Source: a virus
DNA length: 32,609 nt
IMG/VR virus record: IMGVR_UViG_3300009180_000130
Span: 1-32,609 of that record
Direction: 5' to 3' (one strand)
Shown: in pieces, positions 1-8,435 of the stretch
How the letters are laid out: each line of letters opens with the position of its first letter
Position numbering within the stretch: position 1 is the first letter of the stretch
Notes under the pieces: model-generated
Seen by the model: only the letters and a program-made list of their open reading frames with translations
Databases searched by the model: none
What the model was told of the DNA's origin: nothing
Position numbers and translations under genes: made by a program

Positions 1-1
1 A

Positions 2-340
2 GAAGCCATTAAGGTCGCAAAAGAGTCCAAGGCTAGGAAGCCAGCGTCTGTAGACATTACGCGAGAAAGCATCATCTCTGATCTGGATGCAATCCATCAG
101 TCAGCCATGATTGACAAGGACTACACGCCAGCCATTGCGGCCAAGAAGCTGCAAGCGCAGCTTATGGGCGTGCTGCAAGAAACTGTTCAAGTCACACACA
201 AGATGGATGTGACGCGCATGACTGACGATCAACTGATGAAGCTGATTGCTTTGAAGTCAAAGCAAGAAGACCTAAACATGATTGACATAACCCCGACTGG
301 ATTGAGTCAGATTAGTGGCCCTGCAAGAACCAACGGTTAG
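2..340 (+). CDS. Terminase small subunit, C-terminal part (5' truncated)
   Basis: The reading frame is open from the left edge of the window, so this is the 3' part of a longer gene; the first internal ATG is at 107 but coding clearly continues upstream of it. The 112 visible residues contain a helical segment (ITRESIISDLDAIHQSA) followed by AIAAKKLQAQLMGVLQE. That is the usual C-terminal pattern of phage small terminases, which recognise DNA and load the large terminase; the DNA-binding N-terminal domain is outside the window. Two small genes lie between it and the large terminase. The function rests on this weak C-terminal signature plus gene order, so moderate confidence. Confidence 0.65.
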   Translation, partial: EAIKVAKESKARKPASVDITRESIISDLDAIHQSAMIDKDYTPAIAAKKLQAQLMGVLQETVQVTHKMDVTRMTDDQLMKLIALKSKQEDLNMIDITPTGLSQISGPARTNG

Positions 341-351
341 GAAAATTCATT

Positions 352-534
352 ATGGCAACAAAATCAAAAGTAAACGCTGCGGGTAACTACACTAAGCCTG
401 GAGTGCGTAAACAGTTATTCAACAGTATCAAATCGCGTGCCGTTCAGGGCACGGGTGCGGGAAAATGGAGTGCGCGTAAGGCCCAGCTTCTTGCAAAGTC
501 GTATAAAGCCAAAGGCGGAGGCTATAAGGATTAG
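352..534 (+). CDS. Small basic conserved phage protein (60 aa)
   Basis: A 60-residue Lys/Arg-rich protein with AGGA (345-348) a few bases ahead of its ATG. It contains AGNYTKPGVRK near the N terminus and WSARKAQLLAKSYKAKGGGY at the C terminus. I recognise this as a small family recurring in aquatic tailed phages, without an assigned function. The basic composition and position between the two terminase genes would fit a nucleic-acid-binding or packaging accessory role, but that is inference. It ends 2 bases before the next start, so the two are probably translationally coupled. Confidence 0.8.
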   Translation: MATKSKVNAAGNYTKPGVRKQLFNSIKSRAVQGTGAGKWSARKAQLLAKSYKAKGGGYKD

Positions 535-536
535 TT

Positions 537-770
537 ATGAAAAAACCACAACTCTCTCTTAAGAACTGGACTAAGCAAGAGTGGACTACAAAGTCTGGAA
601 AGCGGTCGTCAGATACGGGTGAGCGTTACTTGCCGAAGGCAGCTATTAAGGCGCTGTCTCCGCAAGAGTACGCCGCGACGACAAGGGCCAAGCGAAAAGG
701 CAAAGCTGAAGGTAAACAGTTTGTAGCGCAGCCTCCAAAGATTGCTAGAAAAACGTCCGGCTATAGATAG
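537..770 (+). CDS. Small basic conserved phage protein (77 aa)
   Basis: A 77-residue, very basic protein. AAGGA directly upstream, inside the end of the preceding gene, serves as its ribosome-binding site. The core TGERYLPKAAIKALSPQEYA followed by a run of Lys/Arg and KQFVAQP resembles a domain of unknown function shared by phages and some large DNA viruses of algae (a DUF5872-like pattern, from memory, not verified). No catalytic motif is visible. It sits directly before the large terminase, suggesting a DNA-associated or packaging accessory role, which is not demonstrated. Confidence 0.78.
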   Translation: MKKPQLSLKNWTKQEWTTKSGKRSSDTGERYLPKAAIKALSPQEYAATTRAKRKGKAEGKQFVAQPPKIARKTSGYR

Positions 771-779
771 TTAAATTAA

Positions 780-2324
780 TTGACCCTGCAAGAACCAACG
801 CTTGACCAAGCTGCTGCGGAGGTAATACGCCGCCGTCAAGCGCGTGAAAACTTCTCAGACTTCATGACGTACATGCACGGCAAGTCCCCGCCGCGTCACA
901 TGGAATTTCTATGTAATAAGCTGCAAGACAAGATGACCCGAAAGGGTGACCGTCTGCTGGTGTGCTTTCCACCGGGCCACGGGAAAAGCACGGTGTCGTC
1001 GCTGTATTACCCAGCGTTCTATTTATCAAGAAACCCGACGCACAACATCATCACCGTCAGCCACACCGAATCGTTCGCGGAACAGTGGGGCCGTAAAGTC
1101 CGTAACATCATGTTGTCGGATGAGTACAAAATGCTGTTCCCAGAGATTGAAGTATCTGACGACAGCCGCTCCGCTGGCCGGTGGGACTTAAAGCAAGGCG
1201 GCTCGTATTACGCGACGGGCGTTGGCGGCACCGTAACTGGACGCCGTGCCGATATGGTGATCTGCGACGATTTGCTCAAAGGCGTCGATGACGCTGAGTC
1301 TCAGCTTGTCCGAGACAATATGTGGGATTGGTGGGGTTCTGACTTATCGACCCGTTTGAAGCCCAGCGGCGTGATGGTGATTATCGGAACGCGCTGGCAC
1401 CTGGACGACATCATTGGTCGGGTCATAGCTGCTGAGAAGCAGAAGGGCGGCGACAAGTGGGACAAGGTTATCCTGCCAGCCTTGGCTAAGGAGAAAGACC
1501 CGCTAGGCCGTAAGGCCGGGGAAGCCCTCTGGCCGGAGTGGGAAAGCGAGATTGCCCTAGCCCGTAGACGGGCACAGCCGTCAATGACGGCGCGGCAATG
1601 GGAAAGCCTGTATCAGCAAAGCCCGGTCCTTGAGTCGGGCAACGTCATCAAGCGCGACTGGATCAAGATTTGGAACCAGCGCGAACCGCCTAAGTGTGAG
1701 TTCATTCTTCAAAGCTGGGACACGGCTATTACGTCCAAGAACAAAAGCGCGTTTTCGGTTTGCCTGACGTTTGGCATCTTTACGGAAGATAAGACCGATT
1801 TGCCGTCGATTATCCTGCTGTCTCGCTGGCGCGGGCGGGTGGATTACCCAGACCTGCGTAAGATGGCCCAACGGCTGGCGACCCATTATTTGGACGACAA
1901 CCGGGAAGTCCCAAGGATGGGTAACCAACGCAAGCCGCCGGACATGATCCTGATTGAAGCCAAGGCAACGGGTGAGCCTTTGATTGCTGACCTGAACCGG
2001 GCGGGTATTGCGGCGACACGGTTCAATCCAAACAAGCACGGCGACAAGAACGCCCGTCTTTTGCTAACTACAGACATCTTTGAAAACGGTCGGTTCTACG
2101 TTCCCGGTCAGCCACCAAATTACACACTTCCGAGGCGATGGGCCGAAGAGTATGTAAATTCTCTGATGTCGTTCCCGGCTTCAGATTCCCGAGATGACGC
2201 CGACGCGACCAGCCAAGCTATCATTCGGATGAAGACCAGCGGCTGGATTAAGAATAGTCTTGATGCTATGGAAGAAGAGCCGTTCCGAGTAACGGAACGT
2301 GCAAATGGGGCACTTTACGGTTAG
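780..2324 (+). CDS. terL: Terminase large subunit (packaging ATPase-nuclease)
   Basis: The 514-residue motor pumps DNA into the prohead and cuts the concatemer. N-terminal ATPase: Walker A FPPGHGKST at 63-71, Walker B MVICDD at 159-164 with a DD ending typical of one large-terminase branch, and coupling motif IIGTRWH at 201-207. C-terminal RNase H-like nuclease: SWDTA at 312-316 (first acidic residue D314), LIEAKATG at 391-398 (E393) and RDDADA at 471-476. The length is normal for the family. The start is a TTG at 780: a stop codon lies directly upstream, the next in-frame Met (residue 29) would cut into the conserved N-terminal helix, and there is no convincing Shine-Dalgarno sequence. Poor initiation may limit its expression. 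Confidence 0.95.
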   Translation: MTLQEPTLDQAAAEVIRRRQARENFSDFMTYMHGKSPPRHMEFLCNKLQDKMTRKGDRLLVCFPPGHGKSTVSSLYYPAFYLSRNPTHNIITVSHTESFAEQWGRKVRNIMLSDEYKMLFPEIEVSDDSRSAGRWDLKQGGSYYATGVGGTVTGRRADMVICDDLLKGVDDAESQLVRDNMWDWWGSDLSTRLKPSGVMVIIGTRWHLDDIIGRVIAAEKQKGGDKWDKVILPALAKEKDPLGRKAGEALWPEWESEIALARRRAQPSMTARQWESLYQQSPVLESGNVIKRDWIKIWNQREPPKCEFILQSWDTAITSKNKSAFSVCLTFGIFTEDKTDLPSIILLSRWRGRVDYPDLRKMAQRLATHYLDDNREVPRMGNQRKPPDMILIEAKATGEPLIADLNRAGIAATRFNPNKHGDKNARLLLTTDIFENGRFYVPGQPPNYTLPRRWAEEYVNSLMSFPASDSRDDADATSQAIIRMKTSGWIKNSLDAMEEEPFRVTERANGALYG

Positions 2325-2359
2325 AATACCCCTCCTCTTGTATTTTTAGGCAAGTCTGC

Positions 2360-4774
2360 ATGGCCATAGATCGAGCGACAGCTTCTATACTTGGCTTGAA
2401 TGATATTACCGGCGGTGACGCTGGTGGCGAAGATGTGGCTGTTCCTGAAGACGATTTGACGTTTGCCGATGGCGCGTCGATCACTCCCGACGAAGATGGC
2501 GGTGAGACTATCGACTTCGCGCCCGAAGATAACGAAGAAGGGCCTGTCGCGCATGACGACAATCTTGCTGAGTATATGGAGGACAGCGACCTTCAATCTC
2601 TAGCCAACGATATTCTTGATTACGTCGATGAAGACCGCCAATCCCGTTCTGATTGGGAAAGTATGCTGTCTCAGGGTCTGACGTATCTCGGCCTAAAGAT
2701 TGAGGATCGGTCTATTCCGTTCAGCGGCGCGGCTGGCGTGTTTGACCCCATTTTGCTGGAAGCCGTAATCCGCTGGCACGCGACCGCCAGCGCCGAACTG
2801 ATGCCAGCCAGCGGCCCCGTTAAGACCCAGATCATTGGCCAGCCAACGCCGGAAACAGAAGCTCAGGCTTCCCGCGTTAAAGAGTTCATGAACTACTACT
2901 TGATGGAGGGTGCGCCCGAGTGGGTTGAGCAGAACGACCAAATGCTGTTCTGGCTCCCCCTGGTTGGCTGCACTTTCAAGAAGACCTACCAAGACCCGAT
3001 CCTGAATCGGGTGGTCAGTCCCTTTATTCTACCACAGGACTTCGTTGTTTCGTTTAGCACCGACGACCTAGAAACATGCCCCAGGGCCACGCACATCATC
3101 AATATGTCCCCCAAGGACATGAAGATGCGCCAAATTAGCGGTTTCTACCGCGATGTGGAGCTAAAAGAGCCTGACTATCTGGACGACAAAAACTCGCCCC
3201 TGGATGACAAATCTACCTATACCCAAGGGCTGACCAAACCGACCGATTCAGACGAAGCACCTTACGAGGTCTACGAGTGCCACATTGACCTCGATTTGGC
3301 CGGTTTTGAGCATAAAGAAGCCGAAGGCGACGAGGACGAAGAAGAGCCTACAGAAACCGGCTTGCCGCTGCCTTACATCGTCACGGTCGAGACTGGCTCC
3401 AAGAAGGTTCTGTCGATCCGCCGGAACTGGAAAGAAGAAGACCAGACTTACTCCAAGATTCAGTATTTTACACACTTTAAGTTTGTCCCCGGTTTGGGGT
3501 TCTATGGCATTGGCTATGCCCATATCCTGGGTAATACGGCCAAGGGCGCGACTTCTCTGCAAAGACAGATGATAGACGCCGCCACCCTGGAGATGTTCCC
3601 AGGGGGCCTAAAAGTGAAGGGTATGCGGGGTGACGATAACAACGTCATGATCGGACCCTGCGAGTTCCGCGAATTGGATACCGGCGGTATGCCGATCCAA
3701 CAGGCCATTATGACGATGCCCTATAAAGGGCCGTCACCTGTGTCGATGGAGCTTTGGAAGGCTACCCGTGAGAATGGGGAACGCCTGGGCGGCATGACTG
3801 AGGTAGCGGTTGGAGAAGGCCGTCAAGACGCCCCTGTAGGCACCACAGTGGCCCTTATGGAAGCCGCTAACCGCGTGCAGTCTGCCACCCTCAAAGCTGC
3901 CCACCGCGCCTACAGGCGCGAATTTAAACTAATTGCCGCCCTGTTTGGCCAGTTCCTGCCGGAAGCGCCATACCCCTGGCCGGTGGCCGGTGGTCCCAAT
4001 ATGGTCATGAGGGCTGACTTCTCGGACCAGATTGACGTAATTCCCGTCAGCGATCCCAACATTACGTCCTCTGCCCAGCGCATGATGCGTGCCGAAGCCT
4101 TGCTCCGGTTCGCCACCCAAGCCCCGGCTTTGCACGACCAATATCAGGCTTACCGCCAGATGTACGTGGAAATGGGCATAGACGAAAAGCGGATTACGGC
4201 ACTTCTGCCTCCCAAGGAAGAAGCCAAGCCGATGGACCCGTTGAGCGAAAACCAGAACTTGTTAAACGGCAAGCCGGTCAAGGTTGGCGCATACCAAGAT
4301 CAAGATGCCCATATCGCCGCTCATACGGTTTTGATGCAGCAGAAGCCTGAGTTGGTAACGGTCCCGGCGCACATTGCCGAGCATGAAGCCGCCAAGATGC
4401 GAATTCAAGTTGAGCAGATTCTGGGTCAGGCGCTTCCGCCCGAAGGCCAGCAGTTGCCGCCTGAAGTTGAAAACCAGATTGCTGTCTTGGTTGCCAAGGC
4501 AATGCAGCAGATTGCTAAACCGCAGGGTGGCGAAGACCCCACCCCCGGTCAGATTGCTATGGAGCAGCTTAAAGTCGAGGCCGCGAAGGTCCAGGCCAAG
4601 TTGCAAGAAATACAAGCCAACACTAGCAGCAAGGCGTTTACGGAAACGCTCAAGCTCAAATCCAGCCGCGAGGACCGCCTGACCCGTGAGCGTATTGCCA
4701 TGTTGAATTACGAGAAAGACAGGCAGAAACAAATTTCCCAACCAAAGACCTTCGGGACAAGGAGCAAATTCTAA
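2360..4774 (+). CDS. Portal protein (P22 gp1-like)
   Basis: An 804-residue portal, whose dodecamer forms the DNA gate at the capsid vertex and docks both the terminase and the tail adaptor. The first 75 residues are strongly acidic. They are followed by a conserved core that includes SGAAGVFDPILLEAVIRWH (122-140) and ELMPASGPVK (146-155), which I recognise from long podovirus portals of the P22 type. The last 100 or so residues form a long helical, charged region (MEQLKVEAAKVQAKLQEI), likely the barrel or crown extension. It starts 35 bases after the large terminase behind a TAGGCAAG sequence, and its stop codon overlaps the next ATG by one base. Size and order support the call strongly. Confidence 0.93.
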   Translation: MAIDRATASILGLNDITGGDAGGEDVAVPEDDLTFADGASITPDEDGGETIDFAPEDNEEGPVAHDDNLAEYMEDSDLQSLANDILDYVDEDRQSRSDWESMLSQGLTYLGLKIEDRSIPFSGAAGVFDPILLEAVIRWHATASAELMPASGPVKTQIIGQPTPETEAQASRVKEFMNYYLMEGAPEWVEQNDQMLFWLPLVGCTFKKTYQDPILNRVVSPFILPQDFVVSFSTDDLETCPRATHIINMSPKDMKMRQISGFYRDVELKEPDYLDDKNSPLDDKSTYTQGLTKPTDSDEAPYEVYECHIDLDLAGFEHKEAEGDEDEEEPTETGLPLPYIVTVETGSKKVLSIRRNWKEEDQTYSKIQYFTHFKFVPGLGFYGIGYAHILGNTAKGATSLQRQMIDAATLEMFPGGLKVKGMRGDDNNVMIGPCEFRELDTGGMPIQQAIMTMPYKGPSPVSMELWKATRENGERLGGMTEVAVGEGRQDAPVGTTVALMEAANRVQSATLKAAHRAYRREFKLIAALFGQFLPEAPYPWPVAGGPNMVMRADFSDQIDVIPVSDPNITSSAQRMMRAEALLRFATQAPALHDQYQAYRQMYVEMGIDEKRITALLPPKEEAKPMDPLSENQNLLNGKPVKVGAYQDQDAHIAAHTVLMQQKPELVTVPAHIAEHEAAKMRIQVEQILGQALPPEGQQLPPEVENQIAVLVAKAMQQIAKPQGGEDPTPGQIAMEQLKVEAAKVQAKLQEIQANTSSKAFTETLKLKSSREDRLTRERIAMLNYEKDRQKQISQPKTFGTRSKF

Positions 4775-5766
4775 TGGACTCAATGCGCCGCAATGCTCAG
4801 AAAATGATGCCGCACGTTATGGCTCTGAATAAGAAGCCGACGATGGGCATGAAGAACGACCGCCAACCAGCCCCTGCTGTTAGCAAGCTCGTTGCCTTTG
4901 CCAAAGGCGGCAAGGTTATGGCTAAAGGCGGTGCCTTCAACATGAAAGCCGAAATGAAGGCCGACATGAAGCAGGACAAGGCGATGCTGGCGCGTCACAA
5001 CAGACTTATGCACCCCGGCCAGAAGTCCAAGCTGGCGAAGGGTGGAACCGTCGCTACCGATAAGAAACCAGCTTACGATAAAACTGATGAAGACGCATTC
5101 TACGCGGCTATGAAAGCCGAAAAATCGTTCCGTAGTGCCTACGGAGATAAGGCAAATAAGTCTGTGACAACCACAGGTACAAGTGTCGCAGCCCAGAAAC
5201 CTATCCGCGCCAGCAAAAAACAGTCGGATATGGGGTTGGCAGACGACGACACCTATGAACGCTCAAACAGGGCGGAAAAATCAGCTAAAAAGATTCTCGA
5301 CGGCTACACTCGCGGCGGGATGGTGAAGAAGTATGCTGATGGTGGGGCGGTTAACCCGTTTGCAAAGAAGTTTGAAAAAGAACGCGATGAGCCTGTGAAG
5401 TCGTTGAAGGGTGAAGAGCCTAAAAAGGCTTCTGCCGAAGAGAAAAAAGAAATGTCCGTTAAGCCGCTCGTTAAAAAGGCAAAAGGCGGCAAGGCCAAGG
5501 GCGACAAGAAGAAAGTCATGGGCACCGTTGGCGAAGCTAAGGCCGTAATGGCTGCTTTGCAGAAAGCCCGTCGTCCTGCGACCCCGATGCCGGGAACCCG
5601 CATGGCTGGCCTTGGCATGGCTCCCCCGATGGCTCCGCAGATGGCTCCCCCGATGAAGCGCGGCGGCAAAGTCATGAAGAAGGCCGCTGGTGGCGCTGCC
5701 AAACTCCGCAAGAAGTCACCGATGCCGGATAAAATTAGAAAAGTTCCTTATGTAAATGGAGGCTGA
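4774..5766 (+). CDS. Lys/Gly-rich protein with about eight AxGGxV-type motifs
   Basis: A 330-residue, highly basic, probably mostly disordered protein starting on the last base of the portal stop codon. It carries a recurring short motif: AKGGKV (43-48), AKGGAF (50-55), AKGGTV (88-93), TRGGMV (179-184), ADGGAV (188-193), AKGGKA (236-241), RGGKV (286-290) and AAGGAA (294-299). A Met/Pro/Ala segment (271-284) precedes the last two. Single copies of the same motif occur in four large proteins encoded at 23.8-31.4 kb. No enzymatic signature is seen. Given its place between portal and scaffold it is probably a virion or assembly factor; function unknown. Confidence 0.75.
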   Translation: MDSMRRNAQKMMPHVMALNKKPTMGMKNDRQPAPAVSKLVAFAKGGKVMAKGGAFNMKAEMKADMKQDKAMLARHNRLMHPGQKSKLAKGGTVATDKKPAYDKTDEDAFYAAMKAEKSFRSAYGDKANKSVTTTGTSVAAQKPIRASKKQSDMGLADDDTYERSNRAEKSAKKILDGYTRGGMVKKYADGGAVNPFAKKFEKERDEPVKSLKGEEPKKASAEEKKEMSVKPLVKKAKGGKAKGDKKKVMGTVGEAKAVMAALQKARRPATPMPGTRMAGLGMAPPMAPQMAPPMKRGGKVMKKAAGGAAKLRKKSPMPDKIRKVPYVNGG

Positions 5767-5767
5767 T

Positions 5768-5833
5768 ATGTCGCGCCCCGTAAAAGACATTCGTCTAAAG
5801 CCGAAAACAGTCAAAAAGGGCAAAGGCAAATAG
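5768..5833 (+). CDS. Possible 21-residue basic peptide
   Basis: ATG at 5768 lies one base after the preceding stop codon, with GGAGG (5758-5762) at suitable spacing and embedded in the end of that gene. It encodes MSRPVKDIRLKPKTVKKGKG plus one Lys, then TAG. The strong ribosome-binding site, the tight packing between two real genes and the Lys-rich composition shared with neighbours argue that it is translated. It is too short for any family assignment and could be a leader that couples translation to the gene at 5836. Confidence 0.45.
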   Translation: MSRPVKDIRLKPKTVKKGKGK

Positions 5834-5835
5834 TT

Positions 5836-6000
5836 ATGCCTGTCGTTAGTAAAGCCCAAAATCGGTTTATGCGTGCAGCAGCTTCCCGGCCAGCGATGGC
5901 TAGGAAGCTGGGCATAAAGCAATCTGTAGCTAAAGAATTTGTAAAAACGGAAAAAGGTAAGTCGCTATCTGGCTTGCCGGAGAAGGTAAAGAAAAAATGA
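5836..6000 (+). CDS. Small conserved phage protein (54 aa, PVVSKAQ family)
   Basis: Starts MPVVSKAQNRFMRAAASRP and ends GKSLSGLPEKVKKK. The pattern VSKAQ-x-RF, then a helix, then AKEF...KGKSL..LPE is one I recognise as a widespread small phage protein of unknown function, usually encoded in head or packaging regions. The ATG follows the previous stop codon by 2 bases, and the TGA overlaps the next ATG (ATGA). It is short, basic and likely helical. Moderate-to-good confidence that it is real; no function can be assigned. Confidence 0.75.
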   Translation: MPVVSKAQNRFMRAAASRPAMARKLGIKQSVAKEFVKTEKGKSLSGLPEKVKKK

Positions 6001-6287
6001 GTGCAGACCTGCTGGCAAGGAAGGTCACGGTACGGCTAAGGGAAATTCGGGAAGACAAGATAAACGCACTCCGAAGATGCAAACCCCGCGCCCCGATGGT
6101 TGTCGAGGGCGCGGCGGTTCCCGCCGCTACGGCAGAAGAAATCGCCTTCTTCGCAATCGACACCAACGCAACGATAGACGCGATCAACATGCTCATGTCG
6201 GTTGTGGAGGAAGAGTACAAGAAGCTGATAAACCCCGAAGAGCCGGGGACTGAAACCAACCAACAGGCAAGGATTAATTATGGCTAA
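5997..6287 (+). CDS. Hypothetical protein (96 aa)
   Basis: The start overlaps the preceding stop codon (ATGA). The N-terminal third is basic (LLARKVTVRLREIREDKINALRR range). A helical region around IDTNATIDAINMLMSVVEEEYKKL (residues 53-77) looks able to form a short coiled coil. It overlaps the next gene by 8 bases. I do not recognise a family. Its position between portal and capsid suggests a small head-assembly or accessory protein, by context only. Confidence 0.7.
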   Translation: MSADLLARKVTVRLREIREDKINALRRCKPRAPMVVEGAAVPAATAEEIAFFAIDTNATIDAINMLMSVVEEEYKKLINPEEPGTETNQQARINYG

Positions 6288-6759
6288 GGTAACTGCACTT
6301 CCATATGTGGAAGAACACGAAGTTAAAGACGCCCAAAAACTGATTGACGATCAGTTTATTGAGCTTACAGGCAAGAAGTTCGGCTTCCGTCCGGCTGGGT
6401 ATTACATTGCGGTCAAGATTTACGTCAGGGCAGATGAATTGTCGATTATCGACATGCCGGACGGTTCAAAGAAGACCCTTTGGACAGCCCCGATTGTGCA
6501 AAAACAAGACGCGCTTGAATCTTGCAGCGCCCTTGTTGTTGCTATCGGTCCCGGCTGCTTCAAGAACCGCGACACTGGCGAAGCCTGGGCCGATGGCCCG
6601 ACTTGCCGCGTAGGCGACTGGGTAGCTATCCCCCGCGCTTCAACGTGGCTCACCAACTGGCGCGGTGTGGCGATTGGCGTTCTGCCGGATGACAAGATCA
6701 TTGGAACGGTAGAAGACCCTGCCGATCTTTCCTCGGTTTATGTTCCACCCAAAGTATAG
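6280..6759 (+). CDS. GroES/Cpn10-like co-chaperonin (putative)
   Basis: 159 residues. The C-terminal two thirds follow the GroES beta-barrel pattern: GYYIAVKIYV (40-49) as first strand, a long variable loop (50-80) containing a hydrophobic patch LWTAPIV where GroES has its mobile loop, ALVVAIGPGCF (84-94), CRVGDWVAIPR (109-119, matching the VGD-x-V turn), and GVAIGVLPDDKIIGTVEDP (129-147, matching the terminal e-x-dilg strand). Phage co-chaperonins such as T4 gp31 cap host GroEL to fold the capsid protein, and this gene sits just before the scaffold and capsid genes. The approximately 35-residue N-terminal extension is unusual. Alternative: a small beta-barrel head protein. Confidence 0.6.
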   Translation: MAKVTALPYVEEHEVKDAQKLIDDQFIELTGKKFGFRPAGYYIAVKIYVRADELSIIDMPDGSKKTLWTAPIVQKQDALESCSALVVAIGPGCFKNRDTGEAWADGPTCRVGDWVAIPRASTWLTNWRGVAIGVLPDDKIIGTVEDPADLSSVYVPPKV

Positions 6760-6768
6760 GCAAGTAGC

Positions 6769-7884
6769 ATGAATATTTTACCAACCAAGCTGTATGCAGC
6801 GGAGGGCACGGGTCAGAACCCAGCCCCCGAGCCGCAGACTCCTCAAAACCTGACTGGCGAAGAGGAGTTTAACGATGAAGAGATTGAGCTTTCTGAAGAA
6901 GGCGGAGAAGCTGAAGCCGCTGAAGCTCCCGAAGAAACCGAAGAGACTAAGAAAACCTTCAAGCGCCGTGGCCCGAAGCGTTATGCAACGCTGACCCATG
7001 AGCGTGATGAGGCCCGTGGCTACGCAAATCAGCTTCAGGCCGAGCTTGAGCGTGAACGCCAGCGTGCATCTGAGTTTGAAGCCAAGGCTAATGAGGCTTC
7101 TAACGTAGCAATGCACAGCTACGCGGCTAAAGCTGAGTCCGATTTGCGTGAGGCGCGTGCTTTTCACTCTTCATCTATTGAAAGCGGTGATCCGGCCAAG
7201 ATCACCGAAGCCGCCGAACGGCTTGCATCTGCTAAATCGACGATGGACGACGTTGAGGCTTGGAAGAAGTCTGAGAAAAACAAGCCAGCCGAGCGACCCC
7301 GGCAGCAACAAGCGCAACAACAGCCTCAGAATATGCAAACTCCCGAACTTCCGCCCGAAATTAAGGGTTGGATGATGGAGAATCGCTATTTTGATGCGGT
7401 TCAGCGCGATAATAATGGCGATGTGGTGTTTGACCGCGCTGGCAAGCCGGTGGAAAACCCTGATTACGACGATGATATGCACATTGAAGCCACCATGTTT
7501 GCCACAAAGCTAGAACGGCAGATTTCAAGTGGTCGTTTGGACTATAAGGTTTCTTCACCGGAGTATTTTCAAGCTGTTGAAGAGCATATGCGTCAACAGT
7601 TTCCCGATTACTTTAGCGAAGAAGAGCAGGAACAGCCCAAAGCGCAACCGAAAAAAGCCTCTCCCGTCGCGGCTCCTACTCGGTCAATGTCGTCCGGTGG
7701 ACAAGTCAAAAATTCCACCAAATTTAAGCTGACGGGCGACCAAATTCGGTTTGTCAAGAAAATGGTTGATAACGGCGGTGGGCCAAAATACCCACAGGGC
7801 CATCCAAGTCAGTTTAGGCCGATGTCATTTGATGACGCTAAGGTGAGCTACGCTCGTCGCCTTATGAATACAAACAAGACTTAA
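6769..7884 (+). CDS. Head scaffolding-like protein
   Basis: 371 residues with the build of a scaffold: a strongly acidic, low-complexity N terminus (about 30-60), a basic switch KRRGPKRY near 66-72, a long charged helix predicted to form a coiled coil (about 75-170, with repeated ERERQRASEFEAKA-like heptads), a Gln/Pro-rich linker, and a compact C-terminal part ending with a basic tail (SYARRLMNTNK). It lies between portal and capsid genes, the normal site for scaffolds, which guide procapsid assembly and then leave or are degraded. Start ATG at 6769 follows TAGGCAAG. No protease domain is visible in it or nearby. Confidence 0.7.
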   Translation: MNILPTKLYAAEGTGQNPAPEPQTPQNLTGEEEFNDEEIELSEEGGEAEAAEAPEETEETKKTFKRRGPKRYATLTHERDEARGYANQLQAELERERQRASEFEAKANEASNVAMHSYAAKAESDLREARAFHSSSIESGDPAKITEAAERLASAKSTMDDVEAWKKSEKNKPAERPRQQQAQQQPQNMQTPELPPEIKGWMMENRYFDAVQRDNNGDVVFDRAGKPVENPDYDDDMHIEATMFATKLERQISSGRLDYKVSSPEYFQAVEEHMRQQFPDYFSEEEQEQPKAQPKKASPVAAPTRSMSSGGQVKNSTKFKLTGDQIRFVKKMVDNGGGPKYPQGHPSQFRPMSFDDAKVSYARRLMNTNKT

Positions 7885-7896
7885 AGGAGACTCATC

Positions 7897-8394
7897 ATGG
7901 GTCGTAAACCACGTAATTCTGAAACCCGCGAAAGCACGACACGCACTGCGGAAAGCCGTTCTGCCATGCGAACTACTCACCAATCTCGTTTTTACATTCC
8001 GCCAGAGGTTATTCCCAAGACCATGACTTATGCTTGGGTTGCCATCACGTTTGATAACGCTGGCACGCAGAACAAAGACAACTGGAACCAGAAGTATCGC
8101 GCTGGCTGGACCCCGGTTCCTCGTGACCGTCACCCTGAGTTGTTTCCGCCCGTGCCGAACATTGGCTTTGGCTCTGACGACAACTCTTACATTGATGAAG
8201 GCGGTCTTATTCTTTGCGAAAAGCCCTCTGCTGACGTAAGAAGGGATAAGGCTACCCTTGAGGCTAGATCAAAGCAGTTGATGAACGGCACGCAATGGAC
8301 ACAGGCCGCTGGCTCTAATCCGTTTGCACAAACAATGCCGCGTTTTGATGAATCTAAGACTGAATTTGGCCATAAAGCCGAGTTCAAGGAGTAA
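7897..8394 (+). CDS. Conserved phage protein of unknown function (165 aa)
   Basis: Strong ribosome-binding site AAAGGAG (7883-7889) ahead of ATG 7897. After a basic N-terminal tail comes the segment FYIPPEVIPKTMTYAWV, then NKYRAGWTPVPRDRHPEL-like sequence (GW-x-PVP-x-RHPEL) and GGLILCEKP. I recognise this pattern from capsid-module proteins of podovirus-like phages, where function is not established. The C-terminal region is charged and probably helical. It is the last gene before a terminator-like hairpin, so it closes the early head transcript. Confidence 0.75.
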   Translation: MGRKPRNSETRESTTRTAESRSAMRTTHQSRFYIPPEVIPKTMTYAWVAITFDNAGTQNKDNWNQKYRAGWTPVPRDRHPELFPPVPNIGFGSDDNSYIDEGGLILCEKPSADVRRDKATLEARSKQLMNGTQWTQAAGSNPFAQTMPRFDESKTEFGHKAEFKE

Positions 8395-8400
8395 GTTATG

Positions 8401-8435
8401 GGGTGGCTGGGGTTAAAAAGCCCCGGCCCACCTTT
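8401..8435 (+). terminator. Putative Rho-independent terminator after the 165-aa protein gene
   Basis: Six bases after the stop codon, GGTGG and CTGGGG (to 8412) pair with CCCCGG and CCACC (8421-8432) around loop TTAAAAAG, with one bulged C and one G-U pair. Only TTT then CCCTT follows, so termination may be partial. A longer-range alternative pairing also exists: GGGGTGGC near 8400-8407 with GCCACCCC at 8470-8477. Confidence 0.55.

Noticed and set aside
4262-4783. 173-codon minus-strand open frame opposite the portal C terminus
   Set aside because: Antisense of a charged helical coding region; Leu-rich shadow product, no ribosome-binding site and no family resemblance.
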